Below are positions 46,311 through 59,500 of a DNA stretch of 64,000 nucleotides, one piece after another; within the stretch, counting starts at the first letter, position 1; each line of letters starts with the position of its first letter. This DNA is from Acanthornis magna (lineage: Eukaryota > Chordata > Aves > Passeriformes > Acanthizidae). The position numbers were made by a program, and so were the translations under genes. The stretch is from contig JAWUZG010000056.1 in assembly GCA_036785705.1 (NCBI GenBank), positions 683,001 to 747,000 of the forward strand. Reading direction: 5' to 3'. Below the pieces are notes generated by a model. It searched no databases, had not been told where the DNA came from, and saw only the letters and a list, made by a program, of their open reading frames with translations.

Positions 46311-49300
46311 AGACCACTTCAATAAATAATCAAGGGCAGGGGGGAGACAGGGCAACCAGGATGCTGCAGGAGAGGTGGGCTGTGCTACCTGCATGGAGAG
46401 GTAGGAATGCAGGGAAGGAATGCATCCCATCCTGGCAGCCACCCTTGCTCCTGCTTGGTGCTGACCCCCACCTCAAATGCAGCAATCCTGGCAGTGATTT
46501 GGGGTTTCTGAAATGTCACCTGTGGAACAGACAAGGTGCTTATCCAGCTCCAGTGCAGAGATCCATCCTGCCAATCCCTCCCTGGCAGGGACCAGCAGTG
46601 AATGCCAGGGGACGGGTGTGAAAGCTGGCCAAGCGTGCACTGATACTTCCCCAGGACGCTCCTCCAGCCGCCAGCAATCTGCGGCTGACGGACTTCCTGA
46701 GTTAGGCATCCTATCTCTCCTTTAAAAGCCCTCAATGGATTTATTTTTATTTTCTTCCAGGAATTTCTCTAATTACAACGATAGCCCGAGTGCTTCTTAA
46801 CTGTTCTCTGTCCAAACCAGCCACCGATTTCCAGGTAGAAGTGCCCTCCATGCCTGCAGTGATAGGTGGGGTGCTGGCGATGCTGGTGCAGCAAGGGGGG
46901 ATATGTGGGAGCAGAGGTCAGAGACTGACCCCTCACACTGTGGGAAGCTGGAAAGCTGGGAGCTCCAGCTCGTCACTGCATGGCCAGATCCTGCTGTCCC
47001 CACAGCCACCAGCTCACGGCCCCAGCAGCCTGGCAAGGAGAGGGTTATGAGCTCCTGCAGCCGCCACCGCAGCCAGCCTGGTGAATGGCATTAGCAAAAA
47101 TGAATAGGAATACAACATGAAGCTAATAGGATCTGAGGGGAGCTCCTTAGACAAGTTGATTTCCAAATTGGACTGACTTTAACCTCACATAAATAAAAAT
47201 GAACGCTTATAAAATATGGTGGAAAAATCCATAAGGGCAGATGAAGGCATTGATGCGTTTTTCTCTCTCTCCTGCACTTGCAGTGCAGAGAAGAGCTCTA
47301 CGTGCTGCTCAGGATCACCCCAACCCTGCCCCTGCTCCAGATTAGTCCAGGTAGGTTGTGTCTGGGGCCAGACTTGGTCTGCAACAGCAGATGTTGCTCT
47401 GGGGTGTGCAGGGAGGTTCACCAGCAGGGTTCAGGACCAGGAAAGCTCCCCTGGGCCAACACAAAGCACAATAGAGCAGGCATCAAGCAATATGGGGCAG
47501 GAACTCAGCCTGTCCCCATCACCACTGAGCTGTACAAACCCAGTGCAAAGCCAGCCTCAAATCTCTGGGTGCCAGAGAAGGTCTCTCTCCAGTATCTGGA
47601 CACTGCTTTTCACTAAACCTGGAAGGACATAACATCTCCACCCAGTCTGCCAAATTCATCTTGAATTCACAACTGCTTCCATAAAGCATGGCAGCAGGAC
47701 AGGCACACATCACACAAGCACTGAGCCAGGGGGGTCTCAGGAGCTTGCATTTCTTTAGGAAAACACTGCTAAAAAAAGGTCCTGCCCCAAAGGTCTTCAG
47801 ACTAAGCAGATGATGAAAGAACAGCAGAAGGAAACAAGGTCACTGCCTGACAGACAGGCGGTTCCCACACTTGCACCCCAGCCACTGTCACCAGTTTGGG
47901 ACAGAAGCTGGCAAATGAGAGGTGAAGGGCAGGGACACATTTCTGTGGGGTGCCTCTGGGAGCTCCTCTTCGAGCAAGAGGCACTGGAGCAGAAAGCAGA
48001 GAGCTGGGAGATACGGCAAGTGCTGGCAGAGGTTGTCACCGGAGGGTGAGTGACAGCGAGAAACCACGTGTGGAGAGGGACTAGGAGGTTAACAGCAAAG
48101 AAAGCTGTGAAAGGGCTGGAGAGCAGAGACAGGTAACTGCTGTTTGCCAGCAGGAACCGGCAAAAGCAAGTAAAGCATGGGTGACACAAGCAAAATGACA
48201 GGCGCAGAAAATGATCCTTGCAGCAGAGCTCTGAACAGGCAGGAGTGGGAGAAGATTGCATTTGTCAAGGCCAGAGAAAAGGATGTTGAAGGAATTGAGC
48301 CGTGAGATGATGACACTCTGGGTGAGAGCTTTAGCTGTACCTTAGCAACCTGAGGTGAGGGAATGAGGCAGGCCTGCACAGCCCCTCCACAGGCAGCACT
48401 GCACTGGCCCTTGCAGCATGGTAACCCTCAGGTACCCCTGGGGTACTTGCACACAGATCTGAGATCCCAGCCTAGGCAGAGGATGGGCTCTGGGGAGCCA
48501 TTCCTGGGCCCAATCACCTGCTGGCATTATGAAGGTCTTCAGCCAGACAAGGCAAATGAAGAGGTAAATAGAAAACCAGGAAAGATGATTTGGGTTGCCA
48601 AGGGAGGACAGGTCTTCAAGAGGTCTGCGGCATGAGGGAAATGTTCTGCCAGTGTGGAGCTGTTGCCAAGGAGAGCTTATCAGCATCAGGGAAAGCAGGG
48701 CACGGGGCCAGCACTGCGCTGGAACCAGAAGCCCGGGAATGGCCAGCAGTCACCAACAGCATGTCCAGAAAGCTACAGGAATTGGGGAGAATAAAGGGGT
48801 GTGTGAGAGGTGACCCGGTGTAAGGTTGAAGGGAAGAAAAACAGGCCTGTTTGGGAGGGGGAGATCAAAGGGGAAAGAGGTAGGGAATCCCAGTGCATGG
48901 AAAAAGTCCCTGCACCCCCTCTGCAAGCTCAGCCAAGCCTCCCACAGGCACCAGGTGAGAGGCATCAGGAGTTAAAGCCCTAAACCAGCCAAATCTGAAA
49001 TGCTGATTACAGCAGCAGCTCCCCTGTAGAAAGTGGTCTGGCCTCCAGAAAATAATGTGGGCACTAACAAAGAGGAGCAGCCTTAAATATCCATTTCCTC
49101 CACATAAATAACACAGTCTATAACTCTGGCTTTACATGCAAATATTTACAGGGCAGAGAATCTACAAAAGATAAACAACTTCTGGGCTGCTTGGGGCAGA
49201 CACAAGGAGCTCGGAGATGAGCTTCTCTTGCCTGACATAAGCGAGGTCCCTGGAAAAGAGGGATGGGTCCAGGGACCTGGGCAAGCAGCTGACACTGGGG

Positions 49301-50536
49301 GCCACGTGCCCCTCTGAAAGCACAGGCACTCATTTGGTGCTTGTGACAGCTTTTCTCTGCTGCTACAGGCCAGCTCAGAGCTGGTTGCACACAGGACCTG
49401 ATGTTCACAGTGGGCTTTGCTGACAGTCAGGGGGTGATCCCTCAGCTCTGCTTCTGCCAGGAGACAGCCTGGGGATGATGGAGGAGGCAGGGTTCAGCAG
49501 CAGGAGGTCTGTGCTCACCCATGAAAGCCAGGCTTGGTCAACCTGTCTGTACCAGCAGATTTCAGCTGAAGGAGAAGACAAAGAGCCTCATGTGTGTTGT
49601 ACTGGTTATGAGTTTCCCTGCCTCCAGCCTCCCTGGCACTACTGGAACACATCTTTGAGAATCACATTGTTGCCAGACAGCACCAGCCCCAAGGAACCTG
49701 TCCCAAAGCCGTGAGCAGCCCTGGCAGCTGGGGAAGCACCAGGCACACAGCAGCTGCAGTGTTTCTGAGAGAATACAGTGCACGATTTTGGATCCATGAA
49801 AAAATGCAAAGCTTTTTGACCCATTTCAGGAGTGAACAAAAACAAAAAACCCAGACCCATGTACTAAATCCTCCAGGGTTTCTGTGGCACTGAAATTCAG
49901 GCTCAGAGCAACTTTCTAGGAGCAAGGAATTCCCGCTGTGTCCCTCCTCTGCACTCACCACTCATTATCCTTAGTATGGAAATTTTTCCTTGCGTTTCCA
50001 GGAGGTCCTTTGAGCTGTTTTCAACTCAAAATGTTCTGTGCAGTGAATCCAGATTGGACTTAATAGGCAAAGAAAACAGGAGGCTGCAAGCAGGAACAAA
50101 AATCCCTCACGACACACATACAGCATAATGACACCTCCAGCCTCGAAGGACTTACCACTTTCAGTCCAGACCTTGCAGCCTTCTCCTGAGCTTTCCTGGT
50201 CAAGTTTCATTGAATTTGGCAGTGTGGGCCGTAGCAGGATCAGAGCCTTGGGGAGGAACACGTACAGCTGGGAGCTCAGGAGTGCTGCAGGACACGGCAG
50301 GCACCCAACTCACCTCCCCTGGTGTGTCGGAGCAGATCAAACACAAACCCACAAGTGGCTTCTTCTCCAGAAACACTGTCATGGCAATTCCAGAAACAAA
50401 GGACGATTACAAGGGAAGAAACCTCCCTCTGCCCAGGGGAAAGCAGAGCGCTGCTTTCATGTTTGGGCTCTGTCCTACCCACGTGCTGGGAGCCAGCGCC
50501 TTCCAAGTCAGCATGGATGCAGCACAGTATGGATGC

Positions 50537-50730
50537 CTTGCCCATGGCATGCACGGCTTGCCCATGGCACGGACAGCTTGCCCATGGCATGGATGCCTTG
50601 CCCATGGCACGGACAGCTTGCCCATGGCACTGACAGCTTGCCCATGGTATGGATGCCTTGCCCATGGCACTGACAGCTTGCCCATAGCATGGATAGCTTG
50701 CCCATGGCATGGATGGCTTGCCCATGGCAC
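50537..50730. repeat. 20-bp minisatellite, about 9.7 copies
   Basis: Ten consecutive units begin every 20 bases with CTTGCCCATGG, followed by a variable CATGGATGC, CACGGACAG or CACTGACAG half. Nearly every unit contains CCATGG. There is no length variation between units. The two variable halves partly alternate, suggesting amplification of a 40-bp dimer. Confidence 0.95.
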
Positions 50731-53700
50731 CACTCAGGGCTTGGACAAGTCCCCAGCCCTCTTCTAGGGCATGGGGTGCAGGAGAAGGTTTCACACCAGG
50801 CTCTGGCAGGGACAGACACACAGATGTCCAGATTGGGATGAAAGCACAGGCAATTGTTCATAAAAGCAATGGATTTACCTTTTCTCACCTCTCCACCTTA
50901 AAATGCAGGTTTCAAATCCAAAGACATACAGGTCAAATTTGGAGACAAACTTCAGAAAAAAGAAGTGAAAATGAAAATTTCAGACCTGATTTTTTTTTTC
51001 CTGGATGATTCTAAACCAGAGCACTTTTCACTGAGGAAGTGAGCCGGCATGCACAAACAAGAAGTAAAATGAAATGACCCCAAACAAATGAAATGGATTT
51101 TTATGGTTTGTTTCTTCCTCGGGGTGTGTGTGAGGAGAAAGGGATCACTGTCAGTCTCCCAGAGACATTCTTTTAACTGTTCTACTTCAGACACCACATT
51201 GAAAAACTGAATTATTCAGAGAGCTCTAATTGCAGCTTCGAGGTACCCTTCCCTTCCCTCATATAGCACCACACTGGGCACAAACTGCTGTTTTTCTACA
51301 GCTCTCCCAGGGGATACAGGCTCTACCCAAACCCAGAGCTCATCATGTACCTATTCCCAACAGCACATCACCTTGGGGGAAGAGGGTTTTACAGATGAGT
51401 GTGCGCAGGTCCGTACATGCGCACAGGAACTTAGAGGGATGGGGGGAAGCACAAGAAATAATGAATCCCCCTGCACTCACTAAGTCCAAACAAATAGACT
51501 GAACTGGGAGCCTGATTTGCATTGGTTTGATTGAAGATGTAATTTGCTGCTGAATAAATGTGGTTGCATCCAAATCAAACCTTTAGTCCCTCAGACATTA
51601 TAACTCTTTCCTCTCTTCCCTCAGGCTTTGCCAACCTTTAAGGCTGACCAAGGATGATGCATTACAAGAAGGAATGGACTTAAATAAGAGAAGGACAAGA
51701 ATAGATATAAGGAAAGACTTTCTATAAGGAAGAAGGAGATGTTTAAAAGCACCTTAGAGAAAAGATGCCATCACTAGAATGATCACAGCCAGCCCAACCC
51801 CACAATCCCACACAGCATCACCTCAGGATTATGGCAGTAATAATACACACAGAGCTGGCCCTACCTGCCAGGGGCCTGGGGCTTTTACCAGCAGCCTCCT
51901 TCTCAGATCACTTTATATCTACCAGAGCTCCCCCTAGTCTGTCCCATGGGTGCCCAGCAGTGTAGGCAGCTGTCCTGGTACCACCATGTCACCACGGCTG
52001 TCCAAAGCAGGGTACATGACATCATACCTTCAGGGCAGGTGGGAGATGTGCAGGTCTCAGTCAGTACACATTGCTAGGATGGGCCTCTGATAGAAATGTG
52101 AGCCCAAATTTAATGCTATCCAAACTGGGAAGCATTTCCCAGAGCTGTTCAGGCACTTAGAGCCTTGGCCCAGCTGCCTCTGTTCCAGTAAAGCCTGGTG
52201 AGATTCAGAGCTTCCCTCCTCTGCTCATATCTCCCTGGCTTATCACAGATGCCCTGCTGCTGGAATTGACACTTGGATGCCTTCCTCAGGCTATCGCTGA
52301 CTGGGTGAACCTGCTCCCCGTCACACACCCGCCACAAGCTGAGCTCCCTCGCTTGTTCTTTCCTCCCAATCCCATATTTATGAGATCACTGCAAGGTCCC
52401 TATCAATCGCTCAGGCAGCCTTGGCCACACAGCAGCTATCAGAGCAGGGAGTCAGCCTCTCAGGCAGGGAGCAAAGGAGACCCAGGGCTCAGGAAGGACA
52501 GATTCACTGGGCAGCAGTGGTGAGCACCACCCTTGCTAACCCCATCCCAAGGGACACCACAGTTCCTTCCCTGCCTGCCCCCCCAGCCCACAGCACAGCT
52601 TCACCCAGCTGCCAGGCAGCACAGTGCTGAGTAGAGAAGACACAAGCCCGTACAAAAGAAAGGACAATTTCAGTACAAAGATGGAAAATTGGGCATTATA
52701 GTCAGGGAGGAAGTTACTCTCTGTTATTGAGCAGGTCTTGGCTTTGCCCTGTGCCTGAAGCCCTGGGGACTCACAGCTATGAACACACACGAGGGACAAG
52801 CATCTCCCTGGGCATGAATTCTACCCCTGCACAGGCCTCACTGCTCCAACTGCAGCTTCCCCGTGGAATGCAACCCTGGGAAGAGCAAGGATGCTCACAG
52901 CCTCAATTTATGTGAGGGAAATCCATCACAAGGCATGAAATCCTTTCACTGAGGACAATTTGTTGCAGGAGTTATAAACTGAGGTGCTGGGAAGCCAGTT
53001 GTCAGACCAGGAGCACTACAGATTGGCAAGACGGGGAGGACTGTCCCTGCCAAAGGGATGAGAGTTACCTAATGAGCACTCATTGGGCAGGTGGGGCTGC
53101 AAACAGCACATCTGGGCATGGGGGAAAGATGGAGGCAGGAGTGGGCAGCCTCATCCCTCGGCGCTGTTTGTAGCCTGGAGTCATCACTCAAAAGCAAGGA
53201 CCATGGTGCAGGCAACGCCAAGGCCAGAGGAAGGGAGAGAGGGAAAGATTGATTATCCCATAAATCAATCGCCAGGCACTGATTACAAAATAAACCACCA
53301 GGGCAAAGGTCAAGTGCTTTGTTATATCACCCAGCCCACAAGATTTATTTACCCCTTGGGCCATCTGTCCCTCTTGCCATCTATTACAGGGAGCTGCAGC
53401 CTATGGACACAGCCAGCACAGCCCTGCAGGCAGCAGCACAGGGCTTAGAAATCAGATGCAGCTGCCAGGACCAGGCAGGTACAGGCACCGATGCTGTAGA
53501 ACCTACAGAGCCACATCTACAATAGTGGGACAGGTGAAAGCCAAGCAGCCCAGCCCTGCTGCAGGCACCAGTAGTGGCTGAGGGCACTCACCAAGTCCTC
53601 CACCACCACCAGCCCCCCATGGAGATAATTAGTTCTCCACAGTAGGAAGATCAGAGGGATATGGTGTCCTCTGGAAAGAGCCACCAGGCCTGGCTGCAGC

Positions 53701-54563
53701 CACCATGAACAGACTCCCATGGCCACTGGCCTCAGGGTGCACTTGCCATTTCTTTCTGGGCTCCAGGGAAGACCAAGCACTTTGAGAGCACCAGCAACTT
53801 CCCAGCAGGCAAGCAGGGCCTCACTCCAAATCAGATCTGTACCCAGTCAAGCTTTCCATGCCTACTTTTATCATCTGAGCTCTGCATCCTTACAGGGAGA
53901 GCTGCAGGGAACGTCTCATAGCACTCAACTGGAATTCAGCCTAAAAAACTTTATTTTTTTCCCCCTTCCCTCTCTAACTTTATATTTTAAACACAGGCAG
54001 CAATAAGAGAAATTCCTGGGAGTATTGTTCATCTGTTTCCCATAAGCTGCTTGTCACTGACCATGAAAAAATTTTTCAGTCTGGCTCCCAAAATACAAAA
54101 ACCCTAAAATGGACATTTTTGAGTCCTTCGCAGCAACCCAAGGAGAATAACGTCAGAGCCGTATGATGTGTGTGCGTGCGTACTCGGAGGGTGGCAAAGA
54201 AACCTCCCGGGGAGGAGGCGAGGTGCCAGCCCGTGTGCCGTGGGCAGGGCGCCTTCCCCCGCCTCCGCCCGCACACAGCCTGGGCCCGGGTGCCTCCCTT
54301 CAGGGATGTTCCCAAGGACCCTGAGGCTGTCACCCCATGCCTCTGCACTGCAGGGCTCTGCCAAAATGGCTGCTGCAGTTGGCACTTGCCTGGGAGTTTA
54401 TTTTTCTTTCTAAAGCGCTGAATGTTTTGACTCTGATTTTAGCCCATCTGCCAGCAGAGAGTGGAGGCTCCAGCTCATGTCCCCACAGGGCACACGGGAC
54501 AGCACCACGCAGGGGACACCACTGCACAGAGGGGACAGTTTGAGGTGATGAATTGCACCACAT
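50731..54563. other. Downstream non-coding DNA
   Basis: This is unique mixed-composition sequence. The only distinctive part is the small CpG cluster at 54160-54310. No exon is supported. Confidence 0.6.
54160..54310. promoter_or_regulatory. Small isolated CpG cluster
   Basis: About 150 bases carry many CpGs (GTGCGTGCGTACTCGG, GCCTCCGCCCGCAC and others) in a region otherwise depleted of them, about 21 kb past LINGO1. It is too short for a classical CpG island. It could be a minor promoter or an unmethylated enhancer. Confidence 0.3.
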
Positions 54564-54702
54564 AAAATCACAGACTGGTTTGGGTTGGAAAGGACATTAA
54601 GCACCATCTTGTTCCAACCCCCTGCCACAGCCAGGGACACCTTCCACTATAGCAGGTTGCTCCAAGCCCTGGCCAGCCTGGCCTTGGACACTTCCATGCT
54701 CC
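54564..54702 (-). mobile_element. CR1 LINE 3' fragment, - orientation
   Basis: AAATCACAGACTGGTTTGGG, TTGGAAAGGACATTAAGCAC, CATCTTGTTCCAACCCCCTG, CAGGGACACCTTCCACTA and GCAGGTTGCTCCAAGCCC follow one another, a clear reverse-complement CR1 3' end. It is 5' truncated after about 140 bases. Confidence 0.92.
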
Positions 54703-55864
54703 AAGCCTGATGTCAGTTCAGTGCTGGCACTAGACAAATCTCAGTGATTTACCCTTGCTGGGGACAGTCCCCACAGATGCCTCCTGCCCCCAGGGTGGAA
54801 TTCATTCACCTTTCGTAGGGCATCTCATGGCCCTGCCAGCCCCTGCTCTGCTCCTGCTGATGCCACCCTCCCAGGAAACTCAACCACTCCACCTCAACAG
54901 TCTCCAGCTTGAAAACACTGGGCACCCTCATTCCCAAGAGCCAAAATTCCCATCCCTGTTTCTCTGAACTGTAAAAAACCATCCCTAGTCCTCCAGGACA
55001 ATTCTATGTCCCCACAGAATCAGAAAAGCACAAGGATCCATGGTGATTTGATTGGTCCCTGCCTCCCCAAGGAAAGCAGCAGCCCATGGGAGAAGTCCCA
55101 GCAGTGCAGAGATGGGCATCTCTATCAGGGGCTGTGTTGATTTCAGGAGTCACATTTCCCCCTGCATGGGTGGATTCCTCAGAGGACATCCATTCTCATC
55201 CACAACCACCACCTTGACCTCAGTGGGAAGGGTATGGAGGTAACCAGGCCCCCCTGCACTCTCCCCAGGCACCCGATGGCAAAAATGTATTATTCCAAGC
55301 ATTCATTCCTGGAGGCTTTTGCAAATCCCTTGAAGTCAACAGTATATTACTTTTAGGGCTTGGTATGTGTCTCCTCTCTCTCAGGGGTTCTGACCTGCAT
55401 GGACATCCATCACTGCTATCGCTTGGCCCAGCTCCATGTTTCAGACAGCGGTAACAAACCCAGGTTGGAGCGAGGCAGTTACATTCCCAATCCCTCCCTC
55501 TGCTCCCTCCTGGCAGATTTAGAAGTTCAGATTTAATCTGAAAGAGGGAGGATGGAGAGGAGCCTCAGAAGCTGCAGTTTCTGTAAATGTCAGGATAGGA
55601 AGGAGATCTTAGCAAGCCTTAATACACTATGCAAATCCTCAGAGCATGACCGTGTGCTACCAGGGTTTTTATTCCCCTCCATGGTAATTGAAGAGACAGG
55701 GATTAAAAAGGGGAGTTGCCACAGAACTGGCTGGTCCCTCTGCTTTACCAATCATAGTTTAAAGACAATATTGGACATAGAGGCGTTAGGGTCTGCAAAG
55801 ACCTCCAGGTAGAGGTGGCTGTTCTCCTAAAGGGCACTGGCCAAAGACTTTTGCCTGCAAAAAA

Positions 55865-56312
55865 CTATTGGAGAGTTCCAAAGGAGAGCTATAAAAGTGG
55901 AGAAGGGTCTAGAGGGGGAAGCTGGGAATGGAGTGGCTGAGCTCTCTTGCTTTGTTCAGCCTGAAGGAAACTGAGGGGAGACCTCACTGGGGTCTGCAGC
56001 ATCTTCACGAGGGGCAGCACTGGTCTCTGCTCTCTGTGACCAGTGACAGAACCCAAGGGAAAGGCTGGAACTGTGTCAGGGGAGGTTCAGGTTGAGTATC
56101 AGGAAAAGGTTCTTCCCCCAGAGGGTGCTGGGGCACTGAACAGGCTCCCCAAGGAGTGGGCATGGCCCCAAGGCTGCCAGAGCTCCAGGAGTGCTGCGAC
56201 AATGCTCTCAGGCACAGGGTGGGGTTGTTGGGGTGTCTGTGCAGGGCCAGGAGCTGCACTTCGAGGATATTTGTAGGTCCCTGCCAACTCAGAATATGCC
56301 TTGATTTCCTAC
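55865..56312 (+). mobile_element. CR1 LINE 3' fragment, + orientation
   Basis: This segment carries recognisable CR1 3' features in order: a GAGAAGGGTCTAGAG-like block, CTGAGGGGAGACCTCA, an AGGTTCAGGTTGAGTATC block, GGAAAAGGTTCTT, AACAGGCTCCCCAAGGAGTGG, and the terminal GTAGGTCCCTGCCAACTCAG followed by a TTGATTTC end. It covers the last part of the reverse-transcriptase region and the 3' UTR, is 5' truncated and has frameshifts. It is the longest transposon remnant in the window. Confidence 0.9.
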
Positions 56313-56494
56313 TTTGGAGTATATTTGGTGTATGTGCAAGGGGATGAGAGATGTGTGCAGGCATTTGGCTGAAAGTGAGACTGTGCTCCGTGGAGACAGG
56401 AGGAGGAGGAGGCACTGTGTGGTGTCCAGGTATGAAGCTCTGTGCTCCTTTTTCTACAACTGCATGTTTACATTGCTTTTTTTCCCTTTACGTG

Positions 56495-56536
<42 letters not shown>
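56495..56536. repeat. Poly-T run of about 42 bases
   Basis: This is an uninterrupted T homopolymer, the longest simple run in the window, about 190 bases after the end of a CR1 copy. Its length is likely to vary between individuals or assemblies. Open frames across it encode only polyphenylalanine and are not real. Confidence 0.95.
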
Positions 56537-56539
<3 letters not shown>

Positions 56540-59500
56540 GGATCAGGAAAGCTCCATCACTTTCCTTTCCTGTAATGATGTTGACCTGATTAAAATTTTT
56601 ATTGGATTTTACAAAATAATTTCATACATACTGTTCCCTGGAGCACTGCAGGGTGGAGGGAAGGCGGGGGAGAGAGAAAGAGAGTATATTAAGAATGAGG
56701 TGGAAAAGGAAAATATTTTATTTTACACTGAAATGATGTTTCCTGAATGAATAATAGATCAGAAATCTCACTTTTTTAAAATAGTGCTCTTACAAGTGCC
56801 CCTGCAACATGCAGGCATGAAAAAGTCACCACTTGAGCATTTTCAACCTATTTCAGTAAAAAAGCTTTGCTTTTCTCCAGCTCCTAACCCTTTCCACCAC
56901 CTCTCAGCAGTAAACAAGCTGTGGTTAAGGGGTTGCCAGTGCCTGGGAGACAGGCAGGAGCACAAGAACAGACCCCAAGCCTCCTGGATCTCCACAGCCC
57001 TTCCATGAACCAGCCCACAGCATCCTCTAGTCTGACTCCTGGTTTGACTTGATGCTTTAATGTAAGACCAAACTGTGTGGAGGCACCACACTGTCCCTCC
57101 CCTATGGGGACAGTGGTGTGGGGTCAGTTCCAGGGACTCCTAAGAGCTTCTCATTGTTGAAATCACAGACAGGCTACGAACAGGACACACATATCAGGCT
57201 CTTGTCCCCAGCCAGTGAATGAGCCTGATGTGCCCCCAGGAGCTCATGGAGCACAGCAGACCTCTGAGAAGTGTGAGGCAAATGAAACCCCAGTTACCAG
57301 GGAGGGTTTGAAAGAAGGGCTTGTCTTGCTATTTTAGCATTTTACTACTGTTTTCCTTCCAAGTGCATTCCAAGGCAATGCACTGACACTAATGTTTCAG
57401 GCACAGAATTCCCACTGGTGTTTCACTCTGGTCCCTAGAAAGAAATTAGGTCTTTGCTGTTTGAGGAATGACATGAGGATGATTTAGTTCCATTTTCATA
57501 CATTTAAATTAGATAGGAACCCCCTGGCCCAGGGACTCACTGTTGCCTTCCAGAGGAAGGCAGGCATTCCTGCCACAGGCAGCTTTGCACCCTAGGTCCC
57601 AGGACCATTAAAAAAAGAAAGCTTTTCAGGGAACTCAACACTTGCTTTGGTGTCCTTTCAAGAGAACCCCCACAGGGCTGGCTTGTTTGAAAATTTAGTT
57701 TTCCTGGTGGATTCTTATGAAATAAATATTTCAATGCTGCATCAATGGCTCATCAGAACCCCTCAAGGGGCAGTAAGTCTCTGTGCTGAACCTGATGCCA
57801 GTTTAGTCTCAGATTCTGACAACCACAACAGAGTGAAGTCAAGGTGAAATATAAAGCATGTTACTCTGTGGGCACCACTCGGGGCTGCAGCTGAGACTGT
57901 CTGCAAGTCCCTTGCTCTCCAGGTGGCTCTCAGGGTCCCATTGCTGGAGGTATTAAGGTCATCCGGTAACCCTTACTGTGTGTTTTGGAATGAGTCTGTA
58001 GGGTGAGGGTTGAATTTTTTCCCAGCACTGTGTTCTCTAACAATTGCTGTTTGACATTTCCGCACAGGCTCTGCTTTTACCCCTCAGGGAGAGTTCTGAC
58101 AGGCCTCAGGTCACACCACCTCTGCAGCCCCTAAATCCTGCCTTCCTGCCACTTGCCTGCCTGGGACAGGACTGCTGCTGTTACACAGGGAGCAGTGCAA
58201 AGTGTCGCCTCAGAACACAGGCAAAGCTGCTGACCCCCAGCAGTACTGTGGATCACACCTGGGACTTCAGGCTTGGGATTTCACCTGGGCTCTGCAGTGC
58301 CCTCAGAGCACCATCCCTTCCGCTCCTCCATCTCCCACTGCACCCCTATCCTAAGGGCAACCATCCATGGGATTTCAGGATGTATCTGTCATCCAGCTCA
58401 TCTTAATCTTGACTTTACCGCTCTGTGCTAATCCATTCCCACCTGAGCCCCTCCTGGGCAAGGGGTGGAGGCAGCAAGTGGGGCCACCACAGGCTGTGCA
58501 GGCTGTCCCAACCCAGAGACCAGCAGAGCAGAGATCTTACAGCAGAAGGGGGTCTGCAATGTAGTGAATGGCTAACCGATAAATACCTACAGCGAGAAAA
58601 TTCCAAGCTCTGGATAAAAATGGCTTATGGCATTAAGCTGTGCCCATTGTCCAAGAAATGGAGGGCATCTGTCACCACTATTACACTGCCCCACACCCAG
58701 CACAAACCCCTCATTCATTCCCAACTGACTTTTATTTCAAGTTTCAGACAGTGATACAGAAAATAAGAATATAAAGCCTCCCCAAGAGAGTGAGCACAGC
58801 AATTCACCAACAGCCCAAGCAGGGTGAGACACGAAATGGCAGCTGCAGGTCCTGAGAGTAAGCAGAGACAACTCCTGCCTTGTGCTGTTGCACAGCTGCC
58901 TCAGCCCCAGCCCAGGAGGGGACAAGAAATTAGGGACATTAATTTCTACTCTGCGATGGGCAAAAAGACAAGCCCACAGGCTCTAACCAAACCTGAGTCT
59001 TTCTGGAATTCAGTCATTAATCTTTAGACAGAAGAATAACTCTCTCCAAATACCCACATTTTCCTCTTCCTGGTTTGTGAGGAGACACCAGGCAGATGCA
59101 GCCCCTCTTTGCTGGGTGACCAGATCATGCACAACCCACAGCTCTAGGAATCTCATCCATGATCTGCAGGCCCACTTCTAGTCCTCAGAGCTTCACCTCC
59201 TCCCACAGGAGCTCCTGGGAAGCCTCCAGGCTTTGAAGCACACATCTGTGTATCAGTAGCCTCCATCCAGGCTCCCTGGAGCGCCTGCCTCACAGCCAAG
59301 GGCAGCCACCAGCTCCCAGGCCACTGCCTTGGCTCGTGTCTTGTCCCTAAATCACACATGCAGATGCGTTTAAACTCAGCAATTGATTTCCTAACCTCAC
59401 ATCTCCCTGGGAGCAGGGGCTGGAGCTGTCACAGCCATGTTACGCAGGGCAAACAGGAGAGGCATGAATTTGGGAGCTGCTCCCAGACCAGTGAGGAGGA

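Larger units (their letters stand above)
37501..50536. other. Downstream non-coding DNA
   Basis: No coding exon or RNA gene is recognisable. The longest open frames (42760-43383 and 45199-45900 on the + strand, 38455-39105 on the - strand) have no recognisable domain and are compatible with chance. AT-rich islands near 37.75, 38.25, 39.25, 42.45, 44.0, 46.1 and 47.1 kb are the only visible structure. Confidence 0.6.

Noticed and set aside
50128..50888. Frames on both strands with periodic repeats such as ACPWHGCLAHG
   Set aside because: By-product of the 20-bp minisatellite, in several frames and on both strands.
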